DNA from: Rhytidiadelphus loreus
Taxonomy: Eukaryota > Streptophyta > Bryopsida > Hypnales > Hylocomiaceae
Direction: 5' to 3'
Assembly: GCA_947034895.1 (NCBI GenBank)
Contig: OX344761.1
Span: 39,630,863 to 39,694,862 of the forward strand
Length of the DNA stretch: 64,000 nucleotides
Both the position numbers and the translations under genes were made by a program. This document shows positions 1 through 11,545 of the stretch, one piece after another (the stretch's first letter is position 1; the number at the start of each line of letters is the position of its first letter). Below the pieces are notes generated by a model. The model ran no database searches. It saw only the letters and a program-made list of their open reading frames with translations, and had not been told where the DNA came from.

Positions 1-614
1 TGAAAGTACCTAAAATGGATGGAAGTTGAATGAAAATAATTGTATTTGAAATTGTATGAAAATAGTGAAGGCTACACAATTTTTAATATATCTAAAATAC
101 TACAAAACTACTACATTAGTATGCCTCACAATTTTGTGTAATTTCTATATTGGTGTGAATTAGCATTATTAGTATAGGATAAAGGAGTTGAAATAACTTG
201 TGTAGTGCAAATTCTTATTAGTAAGGTAAAAAAGGGTCATAGAACGCCAAATAATATATTGCTTTTTTATCATACTTTGGAGTTGTTCACATCAATGTAT
301 GTTCAAAATATGTAACTTATTACATTGACCCCAAAGTATTTTGTCACCTCTCCAATCTAATTATGAGTGTTTAGTTTTCTCATTCATGGTAAATAATAAT
401 ATTTCGTTGTTTTTCCCAAAGGTCAAAGTTTAGAGCAAACATAACTTACATTATTAACCAATACTAGCAAATTCCCTTTTGCTCCTCTTTGAAAGCAAAA
501 ACTTCCCAAGCAACCAATGACTCTTTACAAATTAAACTAAATTCACTTTCAAGGATCCAAGGAGGGATTGTCTGTCAATCTCCAGGGAGGAATGATTTAA
601 ATTGGTTAACAATG
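1..614. other. AT-rich spacer, no gene seen
   Basis: No credible open reading frame, RNA gene or repeat boundary is visible here. Composition is AT-rich, like the other spacers of the window. Confidence 0.5.
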
Positions 615-915
615 CATTAGATGTATTTCCGAGCCTCCAAAAGATTGACGTGAGTTCCTCGGAGTTTCTAAATTGTAGGAATTCTACTACAACAACAATT
701 TGACATGGTAGAGAGACTACTACGTCAAATACTATTAATTAATTAATTAATTTTTCAATTTTTTTTCAATTTTTTTTTCAATTTTTTTCAATTTTTTATT
801 TTTTAATATTATTATTATTATTTAATAATCTGACTATGCTACTCAGCTACTGTGGTTCATAGTACGGGAAACAACCCTGAAATAGTCTCTTAGAGGCTTG
901 AAAACCCATCTAATG
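615..915. mobile_element. CATTAG-family inverted-repeat element, copy 1
   Basis: The segment starts CATTAGATG and ends CATCTAATG, with a GAGTTCC motif inside the left end and GGGAAACAACCC inside the right end. These match the ends of seven other copies in this window (near 14.9, 17.4, 18.6, 26.2/29.2, 39.1, 50.6 and 62.5 kb). The centre is a low-complexity ATTAATTAATT and CAATTTTTT tract. There is no coding capacity, so it is probably a MITE. I see no clear target-site duplication. Confidence 0.6.
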
Positions 916-1854
916 TTATGAAGGTTTTAAATTTGTGATATTTCATTTCTTTGGCATGGTTCAAGTCTCGAGACCTAAAACCAAAATCTATACTTGTCCT
1001 AGTTTGTTACCTAAATTTAGACCTTTGTGAAGATGTATGTCACAATTTTTGATTGATTTGTAGAATACTGTCAATTTAACAAAATTGATGTTCAATACAA
1101 CCACCCATATTTCCTACTTTAGCTCTAATCATAAAGTGGTTAGAGCTCTACACAATAGAATCATTTTGGCTTTAGGAAGTTAGGGAAAGGGCCTTACTCA
1201 CCCCTTTGAGCAAGTACAATCTTTTCAACAACTTGGATGGTTATCCACTCAAAACATTTTTATTTGAGAAGTTTTGTCGTTCCTATGAATTTTCAAAGTC
1301 GAGACAATGTTTATTATATGGAGATTGGTAGACATACTTGTGTATATTGTACATATACATTGTTAATATTAATTCATAGTCTTCACATTTTTGAAACCTC
1401 AAAATGGTCTATTATTCTCTCAAAAGATAACTTTTGTTCTATTGGTGGACACAAACACTTCTCAATTGGGTATCTTGAAACCTAAATATATAAACTATAT
1501 AAACAATATAAACAATAGTGAAGTGTCTTAATTTCAATGCTCAAAATCATGTCAACATAACAAAAATACGCAGTTGACATTCAAATAATATGTGCACCCA
1601 TCAATGCCCCAAATACAGCACCTACACTTCAACCTAAAAGCCACACTAAAACCTAAATTTTGATCACACAAGATGTATACAGTCCAAATACAAGAAGCCT
1701 CAAAGAATCTGAAATTGATTTTTCAATCGTACACTTAGAGACAATACTTTGAAATTTCACAACTTATTCATACATGATCCAAATAACACATGCTAAAGTG
1801 CGTTGGAATCCTCTTTCACTTGCCAACTTGCCAATCAAGTCCACTAAGGTAGTA
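916..1854. repeat. AT-rich spacer with a dispersed repeat fragment
   Basis: No gene is seen. About 955-1085 resembles 58275-58410 in intron 2 of the gene at 56.3 kb: both contain similar TTTAGACC...TTGTGAAGAT.TATGTCACA and TCAATTTAAC.AAATTGA blocks. This indicates a dispersed repeat of unknown class. Confidence 0.4.
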
Positions 1855-2258
1855 TGCTCTAAAAGCGCTCGCCTTCTTCAAACCGCCCTTATTTTAGAGT
1901 GAAGAATGGAGACAGAGGTGATCCTTAAGTGGACCACTGTAGCAATCGAATGCATTGAGAAAATTTTCTTTTTCTATTGCAAGAGCCAATCATTGCCTTT
2001 GATTTCCGCACATTTGTTTACAAATTGCAAGTGGACAGATTTTGGGAGACCTATGATCACAAATAGGTGCCTATACCCTGAATCTTTGAAAATTTATAAG
2101 TAATTCAAAAATGCTTGGAAAAATACAAAACCACTTGTGTTAGTTTCCACATCCATTTCTCTTTCTCTGAAAAATGGTCCAAAATAATTTTGTCCACGTA
2201 AGCCTATGAAAAAGGCACACCAGCTCTTACAAGGTCGCTTTTAGAGCATACTACCTTA
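1855..2258. mobile_element. TAAGGTAG-type inverted-repeat element
   Basis: The 404 bp segment has terminal inverted repeats of about 22 bp beginning TAAGGTAGTATGCTCTAAAA on the left and ending with the complement on the right. No transposase is encoded. Related ends occur at 7917-8715, 49234-49509 and 52812-53098, and a half-site lies near 5795-5815. Confidence 0.6.
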
Positions 2259-2505
2259 ACTTACGTAAATCTACCAGTCTGTGGAGTAAATATGTTTATG
2301 GGATCAGGGTGGATTGACATGGTTTTTCTCATGGTTCATTTCATGTACCTTAATTACTCAGTGGGATACATTGCACCAGAATTGGGGAATAGTTCTGTGA
2401 TCCAAATGCATTGCAGGAGTAACATATTCCTTATTCAGCATTCCACTTGCCGACTGCTTTTGCGATTTGTACAATGAATAGTGAAATTAGGTTGCTCCTC
2501 ACTAA

Positions 2506-3894
2506 GGGCCGGTATACACTTGGGGCCGGATTGAAGGTCGGCCGGAACTCTCCAAGTTTGAACCAATGGGATTGCTCAATTTCTCCAAATCCGGCCCAAG
2601 GGCTTTATACTAGGGCCAGATTAATACCACCACTCATCCTACGTGTCGGCTTAGGTGGCATGGTTTTGGCGCCAAACCATCCGGCCCCAAGGGAGGTTTT
2701 TGGTGGCCCAATTTCCCATCTAGAGACGGATTGGGGCCGGATTCGTCTCCTCCGTTGGATCGGACAAATCTCCACCATCTACCATGCAAGGGCTTTTCTT
2801 TTCTTTTTTATTACATTTTTTATAAACTGTGAGCTCAATCCCATCTAGTTGAGTCATGTTGTGATACACATGCTGTGTTACAAGTTGTTAATACTGAATT
2901 TTATTCTTATTAACCATTGCAATTGTAACAATAATGTCTTTGCAATTGTTTTAGCATGAGATATTAATAATTAATTTTTTTGGTGTAGAACACAAATTAC
3001 ATACTATGTTATAGACACTAATTTTGATAAATTACATGTTTAATAAGTAAATTTTTTATACGGACACAAATCTGTAAATGAAAGTCATTGTTGAAGTTAT
3101 GCCAAAAATTTTGACACCTACAAGATAATGTGTGTTTTTATCAATTTTGATGACAAATACTTGAAAAAAAAGAATATGGTAAGGAAAAATTATGCTACTA
3201 GAAATAACATGTATGGTAAAATCTGATTTACATTTATCATTGAATTCATTCAAGTTTGCATAATAAAAAATTTCATGCTTTTCTTTAAAATAAACTAAGA
3301 GTATAGATTTGAAAAAGAGATTAAAAAAAATTACATGTTTTCTTGAATTGTATGTTTAATAAATGACAACTATTGTGGGGCTACAAATCTTTTTTCAATG
3401 TCAACTCTAGTTTTAGTGTAAAAAAAAAAAAGTTTCAAAAGAAGTCAAAGAACTTCCTTTTTTTCCAAATAGAAAAAATAGGAAGAGAATGGAAAAGGTT
3501 AAAAAAAAAATCTCTTCCATTTTGAAATAGGTAAAGTAGGAATAAAAAGGAAAAGTCTAAAGAATTCTAATTTTTTTTTCCTATATTTGAAATAGAATAA
3601 ATAGAATAAAAAAAACTTTTTTTTCCTAAAGTATAAAAAATAAAAAGATGCATGTCTTAGATTTTTTAATTAAGCATTCCAAAAATCCAAGAGTACATTA
3701 ATCAAGAATTGGGCCTTAGAATTGGGCCTCAACACTTTACATTACCTAGGTCCGGAGTGATGAATTGGAATTCGGCCCCAGAATTCAGCTTCAACCCTGT
3801 ATATTATCTGGGGCCGGAGTGGTGATTTGGGGCCAGATTGGAGGCAAATCGGGCCGGCCTTCCATCCGGCCCCAAGCCGTGTATATACCCGCCC
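2506..3894. mobile_element. Non-autonomous element with TAA target duplication (PIF/Harbinger-like)
   Basis: The left end reads GGGCCGGTATACACTTGGGG and the right end is its imperfect complement (CCCCAAGCCGTGTATATACC then CGCCC), giving inverted repeats of roughly 45 bp that include GGGGCCGGAT and GGCCGG. The element is flanked by TAA at 2503-2505 and 3895-3897. A 3 bp TWA duplication is characteristic of PIF/Harbinger transposons. The 1389 bp interior has no transposase frame. A diverged related segment in opposite orientation lies around 63110-63550. Confidence 0.65.
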
Positions 3895-3916
3895 TAATTG
3901 TTTTGACATTTTGACA

Positions 3917-4580
3917 TTAACTCCTAAATGCCCAAGGCCTATTTTGAACTTTCTTGGAATTTGCTCTAAATTGAAAAAAATGCCAACATTATGATAAGTT
4001 GTATCAATTTTTTTTTAATTGTAACCGTGCAAATTCAAACTAGACATGTTACAGATCTCATGGAAAAAGAAAACACAACAATATCACTTATGGAGTGAAA
4101 GATTATAATGTTTGACCACGAGGGTGTTAAAACTGCAAAAGTGATGTGAAGTCTTTCAATCCTCTTTTCACAAGTCAAATCTAAAAAGTTGGTGACCAAA
4201 AAAATATGAGATTAAAGGGCCTAACATGTATAATCCCAATCAATTTATGGCTTCTCAAAATCTACTCCATAATTTTTATAAATGAATTTTGAATGTGATT
4301 TTTTCTCCAAGATCTAGTGTATTTGAGACTCATTTCCAAGAGCATTCAACACTATAGGAAGCCAAGATTGCAATGGGTACCCTTGCACAAAATCTTGAAT
4401 AGAAAAATCACTATCATTTATTTTCAAGATCAGATTTTTGATGCTAAAACTAGACTTCAAGAAGGACTTTTCAAAAATATAAACTACTAAAAAGCAAAAA
4501 TAGCAACTTGGTTAGGTTTTATTTTAACTTCAAAGTTTTGCAAACACTAGATTTGGGTGCCTTGGGCAATTAGGGGTTAA
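3917..4580. mobile_element. TTAA-bounded element, type A copy 1
   Basis: The segment runs from TTAACTCCTAAATGCCCAAG to a right end whose complement is TTAACCCCTAATTGCCCAAG, so TTAA plus about 20 bp of inverted repeat bounds 664 bp. A second copy with near-identical interior lies at 61161-61731. No transposase frame is present. TTAA target sites with termini beginning CCC recall piggyBac-type transposons; that assignment is inference. Confidence 0.65.
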
Positions 4581-4752
4581 GATAGTCTACTCTTAAAGTG
4601 ACCATTTAAGAGCTAATTGTCTTTTCAGAGAAGCTAAACTCCTTAAAATAATTTTCAGTAAATTTTAAGAGGAAGAAAAAAGGAATTAGCATCCAACCCA
4701 AGTCATTTCATATTTTTTGAACCTTCGAGGAATTAGTTACAAATTTTTGAAG

Positions 4753-5688
4753 TTAACCCCTAAAGGACCAAGGCCTTTTTTCTGCCAGAAAACACTCAAA
4801 ACTGCCATGTCTATAGCAAGGAGTAAAAAAAATTGAAAATTGTTTTATTTTCATATCTAACCGTAGGATCTTACACCTAACTAGTATGAGAGTGTTTGGA
4901 AAAAAATTTAGAATTTTTGACGGCTGAGATTGCAAGATATCTGCGTCTAAAGTAGAAAAAACAATTTTTTCAGCACATTATGGGACTAGATTTTTTGACT
5001 TTGAACATTTTTAACTGAAAATTTTTGCACTATAGAGTTTTGAGCTTTAAATTTCTATAGTTGAGAATTGAGTTGAGAGTCTAGGTAAAAAAAAATATTC
5101 AAAAAGAAATTAATTATCATTCTTAAAAAAATTGTTAAGTAGAAGTATGAGATAGAAGGAAAATCTAAAATATTCATATATTTTAGATGGAATTAAAATG
5201 CACTAATCCCAATGGTGAGATTGTTTTAGAAAGTAAATCAGACCATGCAAAAAAAAAATTGAAAAATTTGAAAAATTGCATTCAGAAATGAATCCTACAA
5301 GTTATTTTTTTCAAGAAGATGCTCTAACTGCCCGAAAAACAAGAATGTCCATAACTTTCTCCAAATGAAATGAATCAAAGCTTCCCAGATAGACAAAAAT
5401 ATAATCTATGAGAAAAAATAAAATAAAAAATAAAATAAAAAATATTATTCAAATTTTGTCCATTTTTTTGGGTTGCCCGAGCTGCCCGCCGTCCCCTTAT
5501 TTGAGCTTATTTGGTCATAACTATTGTTCCCGGGCACCGATTTTGAAAAAAATTATATTCCCACGAAGCTAATCAACTTTTCTACCTCCAAAAAAAATTT
5601 CAAAATATTAGGAGAAAATTTCAGCCCGTAGGTACCTGCCTGAAAATGCATTTGTCCCCCGAAGGGACAATGGTCCTTTAGGGGTTAA
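4753..5688. mobile_element. TTAA-bounded element, type B copy 1
   Basis: Both ends read TTAACCCCTAAAGGACCA inward, a perfect 18 bp inverted repeat including the TTAA. The 936 bp interior is AT-rich and non-coding. A second copy at 51603-52541 shares interior blocks such as TAACCGTAGGATCTT and a GCCCGAAAAACAAGA stretch. It lies only 172 bp from the type A element, so two related non-autonomous elements have landed side by side. Confidence 0.75.
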
Positions 5689-7916
5689 AACACAATGTTC
5701 ACTAAAAGTAACCCACCTCTTGAAATGTACATTGTTAGTACATTGAAGAAAGCAAAATATACCTTTGTATTATGATCGCTTTTTAAACATGGGCGCTATT
5801 AGAGCATACTATCTTATATAAATATTTACTGGTACTCAACAAGAATGCACTACTTTTGGATTAGGTATTGGTGTAATTGGGATTCGTAAACCTCCATGTA
5901 TACTGTACAAATGGAATATTTATAGCAATATCTATTGACTTCGATGGCTTGTAAGTAATTTTTTGGGGGTAAGGCAATTTAATTATTAAGGCAATCCATT
6001 TTCACTCTTCTATGAAGTGATTTTGGGTACAATCTACTTTTTGATATGCATCTAAAAATATCCCATGTCCTTCAAATGGGTGTGTAGAGCGTGAGTTTGA
6101 AGGTCCAACACGATTTGCCAAGAAATTTGATCTCCTGCCCTTCGCTATCAGAGGCGCCACTCCAATGGGCTTGTTGAATTCTAGTGATTGTTGCACTATG
6201 TGGGCTCTCACTTTGGCAAACCCTTGGAAAGGAAAAGACAAGGCAAAAGATTGCCATGATTACATGTTGATTCTCTTTTAGTATATGATTTGCATATGGT
6301 GTTCCATTTCTAAAATGAGGTGTCGTAGCCTTGGATTGCACTGTAGAGGTTCTCATACATGCTTTAAGTGCCAATTAGTTTGGAAGGCTGCTTTTCATCA
6401 ATTTGGAGGGCCAAAATTGAAGGGACCATTGGGGATGCCGTCTAACATTTTGGATGAACTTCTATGTAGAAAAAGAATGGGAAATGTGAACTTTCATGTT
6501 TTTGTAGAATCAGAATTGCCTTCACTAATTGAATATGGACATATGATTGTCAAGCTAAAAACAACCAAAAAGTTTTATTCTAATGTTTAAAATTAGTTTC
6601 CCAAAAATTTGCTAGAAACTTGCCTCTCTTGTTTTTCACATGGTGTGATCAAAATCTATGATGTCTAATACTTCCTATTTTGTAAAACAGTTGTAGCAAA
6701 CTTCCTAGGAAAAAATTGGAAATATTTTTGTCTCATTATGTTGATTTCTTTCACATAGAAGTTCACTATGAGAGAAGTGCACCTATAATTACAACTAGTA
6801 GAAAATAAACATACTTATTATTATTAAATATATGTGAATTTTGTTGGATCTTAGTAGTAAGTGGAAGAGGATTCCAAAACATTTTTTAATGCATTATTCT
6901 GACATCATATAATGAAGTTATGAATTTTTCAAAATATTGTATCATAAAATACCAAGAATCAACATTAGACTCTCATGTATTTATTGTGTATATTTTTTAA
7001 AATCATATTTTAGGTTTTAATATCTTTTTTTGAACATTTAGTATCAAAGGGTGCACATACTTTACTACATTGTAAATTTCAAGACATTTGTAAACTACAA
7101 ACAACTTGTATTTTTGTTGCTTTTGAGCAAAATTGCTAGAAAATTACATAAGTTGAAAACAAGGTGGAATAGATAAATGTCTTGTATATAATAATCACGA
7201 ATTTGTGATGGTTTTACATCCAAAAGGGCAAAGTTCATCCACTATGACATCCAATATTGTAAATGGCAATAAAAAAAGACTCAAAAGCCTTATATTCATG
7301 GCACTCAAAGGATGGCCAATACTTGACTTTTTAATGTACCTTCTACTTGCGGTTAAGAGTATACACAAACAAAATTCACATTCCTATCTCAAAAGTATTG
7401 GACAAGAATATTATTTCTATCTTCCAAGGTAATTTAACTTGCAATCTTGATGGAGTGAATCCACATCAATTATTCATCCAAGTGTAACAAGATGATTCAT
7501 TGCAATTCATCCATTTGAAGTTGAAAAATATTTTATAAAAGGCCCACCTAATCACCACAAATAAATCCCCAATATTGAGCCAATTCCTCAAGAATTTGGA
7601 ACTCTTTTCTACAATTAAGACCTAGCCACTAAAAGCAATGCAACTAGAATGGCAAAGACTATAAATTTGCATATTAGCCCATGTATTCTTTGAGTGTTCT
7701 ACTAGAGGGCCTACAACTACTAGTAGATCATATATATATATTATCATTCATTTAACAATTTGACCTTCATATATCAACAATATACATTTGTGTTCTAGAA
7801 TATGCACCACCAATATATGAGGGCAAAATTGAATTTTGGATTACAATTAATGGATACGTTTACCTTATGTGAAGTGGGATCAACATCTTTTCAAATATGT
7901 ATACACTAAAGCACTA
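5689..7916. other. Spacer with doubtful ORF remnants around 6.0-6.6 kb
   Basis: No gene can be supported. Short open stretches exist on both strands near 6002-6590 (for example 6285-6590 plus, 101 codons), but none shows a recognisable domain and the strands conflict. A TAAGGTAG-type half-site lies near 5795-5815. The rest is AT-rich. Confidence 0.35.
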
Positions 7917-8715
7917 TAAGGTAGGAGGTCCTAAAACACTTAAGACTTTAAAAGCATAAGAAAAAACTGGAGGCCTTAACAAGGCCACCAAACTTTAGAC
8001 CATTGCCCCCAAAGTCCAAATAATAAATTAATATGGAATATTTTTCCTTTTGAAAGAAAAATATGAATGTTTTATTTGAATTGCTAGTCCAACTCTAGTG
8101 GCCTTGTAGAGGTCCAATTTTTTCTAATGTGTTCATTAACACAAAGGTGCCAATTGCATTTTTTCAAATGTACTTATTGCATTCTTCAATGTACCAACAA
8201 TAAGCATATCAAGGGTGGACTCTTTTAGAACCTTTTGTAATTCCTACTTCAAAACTCATAACTAATTCTACTAAAAGTCTCCACCAATATAGGTGGTTTA
8301 GGTGTAGCTTCCATTTATAGTAGAAATTCTCTAAAGTACTAGGGTTGGGACTAGGTTGACTATATTACATCAGGGGGGGTCATTGCATTAATGACGTTTG
8401 TATGGAAACGAAGCAAGGACCAGACAATCAATATTACCTTAGAGAGATTACCCTACACGAAAGTTAGATTTGACAAAAATTAAGTCATTTTTGAAAGAAA
8501 GTGACACGTATCATCTTGTGAATGGTCTAAAGTGACATCGACCCCCAAGAATTTGACATGAAAACTCAATTTTACTATGGTATTACTTTAGGTAGGTTCT
8601 ACTATACCCTACTACCCTGAAAAGAAAAATTACTCAAAAATATTTGGAAATGTGCAAGTTGTGCCTAAAAGCTAAATCAATCCTTAAAGGGATGGCTTTA
8701 GAGCCTCCTACCTTA
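7917..8715. mobile_element. TAAGGTAG-type inverted-repeat element, second subtype
   Basis: The left end is TAAGGTAGGAGGTCCTAAAA and the right end is GGCTTTAGAGCCTCCTACCTTA, an imperfect inverted repeat of about 20 bp bounding 799 bp. A smaller nested inverted repeat (GGAGGCCTTAACAAGGCCAC, complemented by GTGGCCTTGTAGAGGTCC) sits at about 7971-8113. It is non-coding. Confidence 0.5.
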
Positions 8716-9159
8716 CACCTTATTTTTTCTTTTTCTTTTGAAGGTGTCTGGTTTCAATTACTATAAACCTTGTTGTCCAATTCCAACCAATGATTGACGT
8801 ACTAATACTTATTCTATGGAAGAAGAGTACAGTAACACCAGGTGGGGTTTTACAGGTTTATCCCCTTGAAAATGCAGCTTCCCAGGAGAAGAAAATGTCC
8901 TTATTAGAGAGTGCTACCCTTCAGAAGCAGGTTGAAAACAAAAGAGTTTTTGAGCGTTCGACAAGGAGCACATTTGCACATACATCGTGATCTCATGAGA
9001 ATGATGGTCAAGATTGATATTGAAACAATTTTTTGTATTTATGTAAAATTTGCAGTGTTTGAAAAATCAGGGTTTAGGGTTTAGGATTATGAAACCAGAC
9101 TCTTGTCATACTGAATAATTTTCAGTTGCCACTAACATTGTTTACTCGTCCTAGGGTGG
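8716..9159. other. Spacer, no gene supported
   Basis: A 66-codon open frame at 8790-8990 (plus) has no recognisable domain, and its codon pattern does not convince. Nothing else is seen. Confidence 0.35.
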
Positions 9160-9368
9160 CTCCACCCAATTCCGACCTTTGACCCAATTCCACCCAAATG
9201 AAAAGCCCTCATTGATTGTAGAAAACAAATGTGTGACCTATAGTACATGCCTTAACTTGCATGTATTGTAAAGTTAAGGCATGTACAACAGTCACACATT
9301 TATATTCTGGAATCAATGAAGGCTTTTCATTTGGGTGGAATTGGGTCACTGGTCAGAATTGGGTAGAG
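9160..9368. repeat. 209 bp foldback with a 12-base loop
   Basis: Bases 9160-9258 are the imperfect reverse complement of 9271-9368, with a loop of about 12 bases. Long matching stretches include CCAATTCCACCCAAATGAAAAG and GTACATGCCTTAACTT. I judge identity between arms to be roughly 85 percent. It could be a foldback transposon or a young hairpin RNA locus. No convincing target duplication flanks it. Confidence 0.7.
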
Positions 9369-9573
9369 TTACAAGACAGAAATGGCAATTGTACAGTTTA
9401 CTCGACGAGCCAGAGCTTTGCATTGCAACCATTATGGCTTCTTTCACATCACCTAGTTTGGTCGGGCCCAATGGCCATGATCAGTTTTCTGGGACCATAT
9501 GGACTCTAAAACCTTCTTTTGCAAACTCATCAGTTGCAAGCAGATTGACACAGAACTGGGTCAGTCCATAATT

Positions 9574-9614
9574 CCTTGATTCCTCAGGTCTGCCGTAATT
9601 TGAAGGAATCAAGG
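9574..9614. repeat. Short perfect inverted repeat
   Basis: CCTTGATTCC at 9574-9583 is perfectly complemented by GGAATCAAGG at 9605-9614, with a 21-base loop. Its role is unknown; it lies in a non-coding stretch upstream of the peptide gene. Telobox-like AAACCCTAA motifs follow at about 9866-9881, a motif common near plant gene promoters. Confidence 0.4.
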
Positions 9615-10093
9615 ATGAGCTCCAGTGCACTTCACTTGCACTCCATCTACTCAAGGTCATCGGTGTTGCCTGGTAAGTTTTTCAAGCTCTTCTTCCAATG
9701 TCAGTGCAATTCAAGGTCGTCTTTTCTGTGCAACTGGTTCAGCTTTCTCCGCCATTCACTGCAGTTGGCGCTACTGGACACTATTTTTCTTTTCCAATGG
9801 CAATTAGGGTTAGGGTTGAATCCTCAAGATTGGAATTGCGTTGTGAACAGAGAAGAAAACTCTAAACCCTAAAACCCTAAAAAACTTCGCGATGGAATCC
9901 TAATTTGGTACTGTATTGTGTTCGAATGATCCGGGTCGCTATTATACGTGCGCTCTAGTTTTTGTTATTTCTGATGCAGAAACAGTTTTTCTTCATCCTT
10001 AGGCCATGAGTTTTAATGAATTAGGTCTTGCTGCTTTCATTGAATTATCTGTTTACTCCACAAAACCCTAGTTACAGTGGTGCCCTGTGATGA

Positions 10094-10342
10094 TTATTGG
10101 TTTAGTTTATGCATGGCGCCAAGGAGCACTACAGTGGTTTTCAATTCCAACGATTTACAATTATAAAAATCGAATTTAGCCTCTTTGAAGCCATTTATAA
10201 CTTCACTCTCTAATGAATCAAATCTGGTCATGGCAACCTGGTCACTGCTAATCTGCTGTTGTGTTTGACCACCAGCACCAGTCTTGGAAACAGAGGAGCC
10301 CTCAATGGAATCAGAAGATTCAGGAACAGGGGATGCAGCCAT
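10094..10342 (-). CDS. Doubtful small ORF (82 aa), function unknown
   Basis: Reading from the ATG complement at 10340-10342 gives an 82-residue frame that starts MAASPVPESSDS. It has a Ser/Gln-rich first half and a more hydrophilic helical second half (SLESEVINGFKEAKFDF). No domain is recognised, and no splice extension or upstream promoter could be defined. It lies just upstream of, and divergent from, the promoter at 10.55 kb. It may be a gene fragment or chance. Confidence 0.2.
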   Translation of the reverse strand: MAASPVPESSDSIEGSSVSKTGAGGQTQQQISSDQVAMTRFDSLESEVINGFKEAKFDFYNCKSLELKTTVVLLGAMHKLNQ

Positions 10343-10550
10343 TGCCGTTGCACAATAGACGTGGGATTGCTGTGAATTCGAAAGGTGGATTGAATCCAAC
10401 AACTATCCAGGTCTACCTTCTTTGTCTCGGTAGCAACGCAGACTCTGTAATACATTGGGTGTGAGGCCCATACTTTTGTGCTTGACCACCGAGAAATGGC
10501 TAGAGTACATTCACCGTGTGAAGCTAAGAAGAGCGGCCTCGGTAGTCACC

Positions 10551-10560
10551 TATAAAAGGT
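10551..10560 (+). promoter_or_regulatory. TATA box of the cysteine-rich peptide gene
   Basis: TATAAAAGGT sits in a CTATAAAAGG context, a near-ideal plant TATA box. A pyrimidine-rich start region (CATTCCATCCTCTCCATC) follows about 30 bases downstream. It lies about 1 kb before the start codon at 11546, consistent with a leader interrupted by an intron. Confidence 0.6.
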
Positions 10561-10699
10561 GAGCCTCCAAGAGCCTTAACCATTCCATCCTCTCCATCTA
10601 GGTTGTTCTCTCAAAGCTTTTGCCTACGCTTTAGTTTCAGCAATTTCCTTGTCCTTTTGGACTGGAAAACTTCGGAGGATATCTTCTCTGTGCGAAGCT

Positions 10700-11539
10700 T
10701 GTAAGTTTTGATTTCTCTGCTTTTAGATGTACCGGTGTCTTAATGAGAGTTGGCGGAGTTCCTTTGTTTGCATTTCAGCATTAATTGCTTCTGCAGAAGA
10801 AATGTCGTAGCTGTAGAGAGGCTTGTTGCGTACTTTTCTAATGAGTTTGGCCTTAACAGTCCCTTCTGTTTCGATGTTGATTTCTTACTCTTAGTTAAGC
10901 TCTTTCGAGGATCATGGATTGCTTGCTTCTTGTCGAGGGTAGCTAAGGGTTGTTGTTGAACCCTAACCCTAATTACTGAGATTGTCAAGCTGTTTGCTCT
11001 TCGTACTTCTTAGCATCGATTGCTTCTGCAGAAGAAATGTCGTAGCTGTAGAGAAGTTTGTTGCGTATTTTTTATAATGAGTTTGGCCGTAACAGGCTCT
11101 TTTGCTTCAATGTTGCTTTCCTTCTCTTAATTCAGCTCTTTCGGGGATCATGGATGGCTTGCCTTTTGTCAAGGGTAGTTCAGGGTTGTTGTCGAACCCT
11201 AACCCAATTAACTGAGAATGTCAAGCTGTTTGCTCTTCGTACTTTTTAGCATTGATTGCTTCTGCAGAAGAAATGTCGTAGCTGTAGAGAGGTTTGTTGC
11301 GTATTTTTTCTAATGAGTTTGGCCATAACAGACTCTTTTGCTTCAATGTTGCTTTCTTTCTCCTAATTCAGTTCTTTCGGGGATCATGGATGGCTTGCTT
11401 TTTGTCAAGGGTAGTTCAGGGTTGTTGTCGAACCCTAACCCAATTATCTGAGAATGTCAAGCTGTTTGCTCTTGGTACTTAATGACTCGTATCCTCTGAC
11501 ATCAACTTAACCTTTTGAGTGCGTCGGATTGTGGCACAG
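10700..11539 (+). other. Probable 5' leader intron of the peptide gene
   Basis: A strong donor (AGCTT then GTAAGTTTTG) begins at 10700. A plausible acceptor (TTGTGGCACAG) ends at 11539, six bases before the ATG at 11546. The intron would hold the three 235 bp tandem units. Alternative acceptors exist inside each unit (TTCTGCAG, TTTTTAG), so the exact end is uncertain. Confidence 0.45.
10777..11480 (+). repeat. Three tandem units of about 235 bp in the leader
   Basis: Units 10777-11011, 11012-11247 and 11248-11480 each begin AGCAT(T/C)(A/G)ATTGCTTCTGCAG. They share TTCGGGGATCATGGAT, a GAACCCTAACCC telobox-like block, and an end TGTCAAGCTGTTTGCTCTT. Units 2 and 3 are closer to each other than to unit 1. 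Short frames in the units are not conserved as coding. Confidence 0.85.
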
Positions 11540-11545
11540 ATCAAC

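Noticed and set aside
2447..2848. 133-codon plus-strand frame
   Set aside because: It runs across the terminal inverted repeat of the TAA-flanked element at 2506-3894. Its translation has no domain and the frame is explained by the GC-rich terminus.
6002..6590. Overlapping frames on both strands near 6.0-6.6 kb
   Set aside because: Several conflicting frames of 79-101 codons without domain, splice signals or promoter. At best they are a relict, and I could not choose a strand.
9866..9881. AAACCCTAA repeats as an interstitial telomere
   Set aside because: Only two or three degenerate units; better described as telobox promoter motifs.
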